NCBI GenBank assembly: GCA_023653785.1
Contig: JAMKCH010088370.1
Coordinates: 1-64,000 of the forward strand
Source: Ophioderma brevispina
Taxonomy: Eukaryota; Echinodermata; Ophiuroidea; Amphilepidida; Ophiodermatidae
Length of the DNA stretch: 64,000 bases
Reading direction: 5' to 3'
Shown: positions 58,285 to 64,000 of the stretch, piece by piece
Numbering within the stretch: position 1 is the stretch's first letter
Layout of the letters: each line of letters opens with the position of its first letter
Notes under the pieces: generated by a model
Seen by the model: only the letters and a program-made list of their open reading frames with translations
The model's database searches: none
What the model was told of the DNA's origin: nothing
Program-made: the position numbers and the translations under genes

Positions 58285-59579
58285 GTTTCTAGACTGATTT
58301 TTTATGCTGATCACGAAAATGCCGGTTGCTTTGCTGTATTTTGAGTGCAAAGGGGGCAAAATTCAAGAAATCCAAAATGGCCGCCAAAATACCACTACAA
58401 TTATGTGAAAGATATAAATTCGTAATTTTCCACAATTAACAGACATTAAACCTACTTTTCTACACAGACTTTTGAAACTGAGTATATTAACAATAATTAT
58501 TAATCATAAAATTTAGCCTCAACGGGTAAAATTGGACAAAATTCACGATGGCCGCCAAAATATACAAAACTTAACAACTTAACTTTTAGCGTACAATCCC
58601 ACAATAATTCAGTGTTATTAAACATACTGTCACTTGAAGGTGAATATATTGGTGAGTATATTATTATCAACTTCTCAGCTTAAGTTGTAGCCCAAGGGGT
58701 AAATGGTGTTCAAATTCAAATGGCCGCTAAAATATCATATACCTTTTGTATTGATCTAAACCAGGATTGAAGTCACTTCACTACCTGTTTTATTATAGGT
58801 GTTTGCTACAACTTTCTAGACTTATATTTTGGTATGCCAGTTAAAAAATGGCCACCAAAATAGAACATTTATCACTGAAATGTCAAAAGGTGAGGTATTA
58901 GTTTGCATGCTAGTCGTCTGCACCAGAAAAGTACTGTTTGAGCAAGTCCAAAGATTGACAAGGTTAAGAAGCTCGATTTATGAGCTTCTTACATGATTTC
59001 CATATCTCGTACTTGGATAGATACAAGAGAAGTATTTGTTTATAAGTCAGGATTTTATGTATGCAAAGTAAAATTATAGACTAGAATGCCTGGAACTGGT
59101 TGCCTCTATGAGTTGCCTTTCTTTCGAAGGGACTTACAATGCATTTAAAAAGCCCAATGTCAGAATTACCGTTACTCCATAATTAAGTCAAGGAAAATAT
59201 GCGGCCATTAAATGCTATTTATCCTTTCGAATTTACTTTTGTGAACTAAGCTGAGCAACATACATTCCAAAAATGAGATCGGCATGCCTCAATTCCAGTA
59301 AAATAACACTAATAGAAACATTTATGTTCTAACCTTTCGACTAAGCAAAATGAATACGAGATCTAAGTGCTGACACCATCACTCTAAAATTACTCATATT
59401 TTTTATATCTTTGAATCTCAAAGAGATAACGTCTGCATTTATTATGTTCATCATATTTCCTTAACAATTCACAATATCAAACCTATACATATATATTTAA
59501 ATATTACTTCAACAAAATTTCAAGTTTTGAGTATATTCCACAAATTTTCATGTATTTTAAGTAATCGTTTCTTTGTTTT

Positions 59580-61111
59580 ACGTGCAATTGGACTAATTTT
59601 TGAATCTCTTATTGAATGAAACAAGTAGAAAACAGGAAAAAGTGATTTGTTTCATTGTATATCATTCTTCATTTATGGACCGAATATGATGCAAAAATTA
59701 TTAAAACCATCGTTTATTAAATTGCATTCGTTTTCTTCGATGTTCCAACCATCTTTTTTAAACTTACTTCCAAGGAACAGTTCATCAAGGAATATATACA
59801 ATCCTTAAACTGATTTCAAAATAATATATTTTTATAACACAATACAAAAATGGTCATAGTCTTCAGTACATTTACAAAAGTTACATTCATCTGTTCCAGA
59901 AGTTTCATTCGTAGAGATTACTCTTACAGGTAATGAGATTATATAAAAGAATAAATTGGAAGTAAGCTATCTTGTTTTGAACTCTGTTTCAACATAAAGA
60001 AGTTATCACAATTTATTTCCATATTAAATTTATCTTCTCATTAATTATTGCAAAAAGGCTTTTGTTTGTTAGATTCAACAATCTATAGATGTCTTTCGAA
60101 TTGAGCCAAGAAACATACAGCTTTCTCAAAACTTATTGAGTTATTACTTTTTTCAAAGCAACTCAGGTCTCGATTCCTTATTCTTTCTTTTCAATGGGTT
60201 GGAATTGCATGACTTACCTTAATCAACTTGTTTAACAAGTTATACATACATCTTAATTTATTCACCAATTCGCCTAAATTGACAATGCGAGTGTCATTCA
60301 AATAAATCATTCCAGCTTGTATTCATTCTCAAACGAACAGAACTCTATATTGCGTCTTATAATTATCATTGACCCCTAAATGCATTTTGGGAGATATTAT
60401 TTTTACACTTTAATTTTGCAGAAAATACCATGATTTTAATAGACACTGATAAAAAAAATAGTATTTGACCACTGATAATATCTACCACATCTTCAGATTT
60501 ACTATTCAGTTCAAGAAAGAAATGCAAGTCTCCCAAGGGATCAACCAATGCTCTAATTCTTTTCCATAATACATCATTGTTCTGATTGCCTATTCCAGAT
60601 ATCCATTTTTTAAGAGCACAAATTTGATATTCCATATTAGGCATATTCCAACCACCATATTCCACATACCCCATATTGGTTTCTCTTTTAACTTTCTCAC
60701 ATTTAGAACCCCGAAGAAACTTATCTGTCCATTGCCTTTTGAATATGTAAACGAGTTCCCAGCATAAAGGAAGTGTGAGATTTGACAAGTTTTATGAACA
60801 CGCATTTTTTTTGCCAAAATATGAGGGTTTTTTTTGCTTTTCCAATTGGGAGATCCTATTTTTATCCTTACTGAAATAAATTTACTAGACCAGTTTAAAA
60901 CATTAGTTAAAGGGGATTGGGGGGGGGGGGGGATTATTGGTATTTTCTTCAAACACTGATCACGGCCAAATGCTCTAACAATTTGTTTCATAATTATGGT
61001 ACTATTATCCCCCAAAATGTTCACGTGCCTGGTACATAAAGTGTACATGTGCATGGATATTAAAGGTTCAAATTTTTTTTTTATTAATTGAGCCCAATAA
61101 TTTGGGAACAT
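59580..61111 (-). pseudogene. L1/Tx1-type LINE, RT C-terminal half
   Basis: On the minus strand, 61111-60366 contains a segment resembling the post-catalytic RT of L1/Tx1 LINEs: 'NILGDNSTIIMKQI' (thumb region; compare 'LLGKITVIK'), 'KVKRETNMGYVEYGGWNMPN' (compare 'KIKR.T....Y..GG..MP') and 'ALKKWISG', then 'WKRIRALVDPLGDLHFFLELN'. Decayed C-terminal pieces follow to ~59600, including 'NDTRIVNLGELVNKL', 'YNLLNKLIKVSHAIPTHW' and a Cys motif 'ECNFCKCTEDYDHF' near 59880. It is split by a frameshift around 60600-60790 and has stops downstream. No palm/YADD part is present, so it is truncated at the 5' side. Confidence 0.7.
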
Positions 61112-61900
61112 TTTCTATAACTTGCTGGATATTTTGGCTGGCCTATATTGACCGACAATTTTTTTTCCATGCCATCATTATAGTAAAATAGCCATTCATT
61201 TATATTAAAATTTGCACATACATTCGTAACCTGTATGCATGAACACGTATAAATATTATATTTGAGTTAGTTTATTGTGGCCTTATAGGGTGTACGACAA
61301 ACTTCAAGCATAGCCATTAACCTATCACTAGTTGGCTAGAAGTGGTAGTGTCACCACCGCTTAAAGATCCCAAAATATTGTGTAAGCGAAGGTAAGACCA
61401 TATAATATGACAGTATTAGTTTACGAAATCTCATTTTCTTGGAAAGTGTGTTGGAAGAACAAACCTGACAGAAGTCTACATGATTGTCCGGGACCAATCA
61501 TTATAATGGGAAAGGTAAATATAGAACATTTAATCGTTCTGACGTTTTTCCATTCCCTTCCTACGCGAATATATGGGATAATATGCTGTTGGGCCTTTCC
61601 AATGTCTTGCCAAGTCATTCGGAGGTCTAGACATTCTAGTCTACAATTTTTGCATACATAACAAGCATGACCTACAGATAGGCTACCAAAGTGATTATAC
61701 ACAAAATTTAAACACATCATATCGTAGACAGGCTATGACTCTTCTTATTCTAAGACACCTAGAAATAGTATGTCATGGTATTTAGATGTGAAATTGCCTT
61801 AGGTAGTCTGCCTTTCACTGGATACAGGTTTTTCTCCAGGTTACATTTTCTCCGATTTCGGTTCATGGGGAAAGAATTTATGCTGGTAAGTTATGAGAAA
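61112..61900. other. No recognisable gene
   Basis: Overlapping frames of 84 and 99 codons (61407-61720) on opposite strands have no motif. Probably interior or arm sequence of the surrounding element. Confidence 0.3.
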
Positions 61901-62115
61901 TATGCTCAGCTTCAAGGGACGGTATATAGAAGTGTCGGATAACTATTAAAAAGTAATATATGCATTAATTAAAAACAAATAAATATGAAATATGTTGCAT
62001 TTGGCGGCCATTTGGATTTTTTTACATTTTGACCCGTTGCACTCAACCTTCAGCAAAGCAAACCGGCATTTTTGTAATCAGCATAAACAGTCAGTCTAGA
62101 AAAGTTGTTTGAACA

Positions 62116-63060
62116 AGCTTTTATAAAACAGGTCTGTACTTCCTTGCATCTTTTGAGAATCTCTATAGTCGATCTATCCTCTATATAATACGGGATGGCA
62201 TACATTTCAAATGATTGGAGCTTTTAAATGTGACCCCTGTGTAACCTTCAATTAGCCCCTATTGAAAAAGTGACACCACCATTTGAGAGACTAACCTGGC
62301 GTTGATTATAGAGAGTCATATTAACTACCGGATGTGTCAAACCTTTTCTAGTGAGGGGTAAACGAACTTGCTAAATAAGGCCCCTATGCTATCTGCTCCT
62401 GCTCTATTTCCAAAATTCGTGGCCAAAAAACTTCAAACTTTGTAGGGTTATATTTATTAGATACACGGCCGCCGCCTAGCTTAAAACCAGCGGCTATATG
62501 CAGATCACATGGCATTTGTTTTATAAGCAGTCGAGGTGCCCCACTGGGAAGATCAGATCAAACACCAAACAAGCTTTATTCTGCAAGACTGATTTAAATA
62601 CTACACAATTTAAACAAACGCCTTTCTGCCAGATCGATTTGATAGCATATCTTGCGAGTAAAGAAAGGTTGCTGGCTCAAATGTCACTGAATGCTGCAGC
62701 TTTATTAATAATATGATCCTTCTTATTTAAAGTAAGAAAATGTGAAAAATCAACTATAAAAAACTTGGCGCATTAAACACACATGTATATGTGATGTGAG
62801 GGTATCTGGGAAATATCTCGATGTCGTCTTGGTCAATTCAGACTGCCGCCTGTCGGTTAGAGATTTGTGTGTCAACTGGGGCTGTCAGAGGGCAGCAAGA
62901 GTGAGGGACTGTAGTGCACAGATCTAATGTGAGTGTGCAAATTCTGGATAAAATTGTGAATTTTGTGTACACAAGTTACGGTATGATGAAAATTAAAAAA
63001 AAATGATGGAAGAACTTGAATGGTTAATTGAATTCTTAAAAATCCAAACTCGCCAAAAAA
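62116..63060. other. No recognisable gene
   Basis: AT-rich sequence; the frame 62498-62716 (72 codons) is of chance length. Confidence 0.35.
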
Positions 63061-63061
63061 C

Positions 63062-63200
63062 GTCCCTCGTCGTCATAGTGGTAGAATGCTAATAATCGGT
63101 ACTGGTCGCAGGTTGGAACCCGGGTACCCATGCAGTGATCTCGTAGTTCAAGGTTTTTCTAGAAAATGAAAGCTTGAGTGGGATTGCCAAAGGGTTACAC
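63062..63200 (+). mobile_element. tRNA-derived SINE head, degraded
   Basis: 'cgtcatagtggtagaatg' (A-box-like) and GGTTGGAACCC (B-box-like) are separated by about 30 bases, followed by 'ccatgcagtgatctcg'. Likely a truncated tRNA-related SINE. Confidence 0.4.
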
Positions 63201-64000
63201 CTTTCACACTACGGATGAACAAAATCATGAAAAAAACCAGCAATAAGATGTATAAAAGACACATTTATTTTCAAAATCGTTTTATTCTTATGGTATCTAT
63301 TCATACTATGCATATTCAATAAGGTCACTTTATGTTTCTCTTTTATAATTAGGACTAAGGTGTCAGCACTGAGATAATGATATGCTGCTAATAACGTTGG
63401 TTGACAAGTGGTTTCTTTTGAATGCACATTTTGTACAATAGTTAATTAGCGGCTTGAAATTGTTATAAATGCGAGTAGTGTTCCGTTGAATTAAAGAATA
63501 TTAATGCCTACTAGTAAGTAAACCATGCCTTGATGGATCGATTAATTAACCTGAACGTTTTTTACAAATACTCTCAGCTTATATACAACGTTGCTTACCA
63601 TTAAAAGTTAAATAATGATACAATAGTTTTTAGGGCTGTTGCTGAAGTATTGTTTCCATGATGTCATCCATCAATAATTGTGGTATATGCCAATATGTTA
63701 AGTATAGGCTTATTAGCCATTGCTAATAAGATGAGATCAATGAAGAAAATTTTATTTTAAAAGAACGAGGCTGTTCAGAAACTTTGCGTTGCGGCGTAAA
63801 CCTTGGTCTAAGGCTTGGATAAAGGAATTCAATGAAGTCCGTAAGGATAATAAAGTATAAACTTCATTTCACTCTATTTTGTCGATCAAGACTTCTTTTG
63901 ATTATTTCGTGTTAACATAACATTACAAGGAGATAACACTCCCTTATCTCGAGATAAGGTGAAACTGATTCACTTGAGATTCCGTTATCATTGCTTGTGT
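63201..64000. other. No recognisable gene
   Basis: AT-rich sequence to the end of the window. A near-palindrome 'ttatctcgagataa' is at 63944-63957. No open frame above 72 codons. Confidence 0.35.

Larger units (their letters stand above)
58285..62115. mobile_element. Third foldback-like element, enclosing a LINE
   Basis: The left stretch 58287-58390 ('tctagactga', 'atgctgatcacgaaaatgccgg', 'ttgctttgctg', 'gagtgcaa', 'aaatccaaaatggccgcc') is mirrored at 61998-62105. Beyond it the left arm has further units with TGGCCGCCAAAAT-like cores at 58378, 58550, 58721 and 58848 (period ~130-170). The right arm shows only one such core. Outer ends could not be fixed. The centre holds an L1/Tx1-like fragment. 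Confidence 0.6.

Overview
The window is eukaryotic nuclear DNA, AT-rich and intergenic in character. It most likely comes from a marine invertebrate, possibly a deuterostome; that is inferred from repeat style only. I found no convincing host protein gene, no functional tRNA or rRNA, and nothing bacterial (no operons, no CRISPR). Almost all supportable features are transposable elements, mostly old and nested.

Layout: 0-5.8 kb holds a TTAA-type MITE copy and two direct copies of a ~1.7 kb segment. These differ mainly by 1-3 base indels and carry broken, unrecognised coding-like sequence. 5.9-6.9 kb is a minus-strand LINE reverse transcriptase remnant. 7.3-8.5 kb is the first of four TA-flanked elements (the others are near 23.6, 26.8 and 32.3 kb) that share a terminal motif and have long diverged inverted arms. 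11.6 kb is a long hairpin. 13.3-13.9 kb is a ~150 bp tandem repeat carrying AGGTCA direct repeats. 15.2-15.7 kb holds two TTAA-type MITEs abutting at one TTAA.

17.5-22.8 kb is a very large inverted-repeat element with arms of ~1.5 kb. 26.4-29.4 kb is a nested stack: a 2 kb TA element containing two TTAA elements, flanked by a near-identical ~220 bp direct repeat and followed by a MITE inside a TA microsatellite. 31.6-33.4 kb is an inverted-repeat element interrupted by another element, and a paralogous empty site is visible next to it. 37.4-39.4 kb holds a 5'-truncated LINE with a 203-codon open reverse transcriptase and a tRNA-derived SINE. 40.2-41.7 kb has three copies of a small MITE. 45.3-46.5 kb is the 3' part of a second type of retroelement. 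47.3 and 48 kb are palindromes. 50.6-52.4 kb is a ~200 bp dispersed or tandem repeat.

54.1-56.6 and 58.3-62.1 kb are two more foldback-like elements whose arms contain ~165 bp tandem units centred on a TGGCCGCCAAAAT motif. The second surrounds an L1/Tx1-like LINE fragment. The end of the window holds a SINE head and otherwise unique AT-rich DNA.

The unifying theme is a set of foldback elements with long inverted arms, several of which carry motifs matching known transcription-factor sites (AGGTCA repeats, AAGATGGCGGC, TGACGTCA). Boundaries were read by eye and are approximate unless a target-site duplication is stated.
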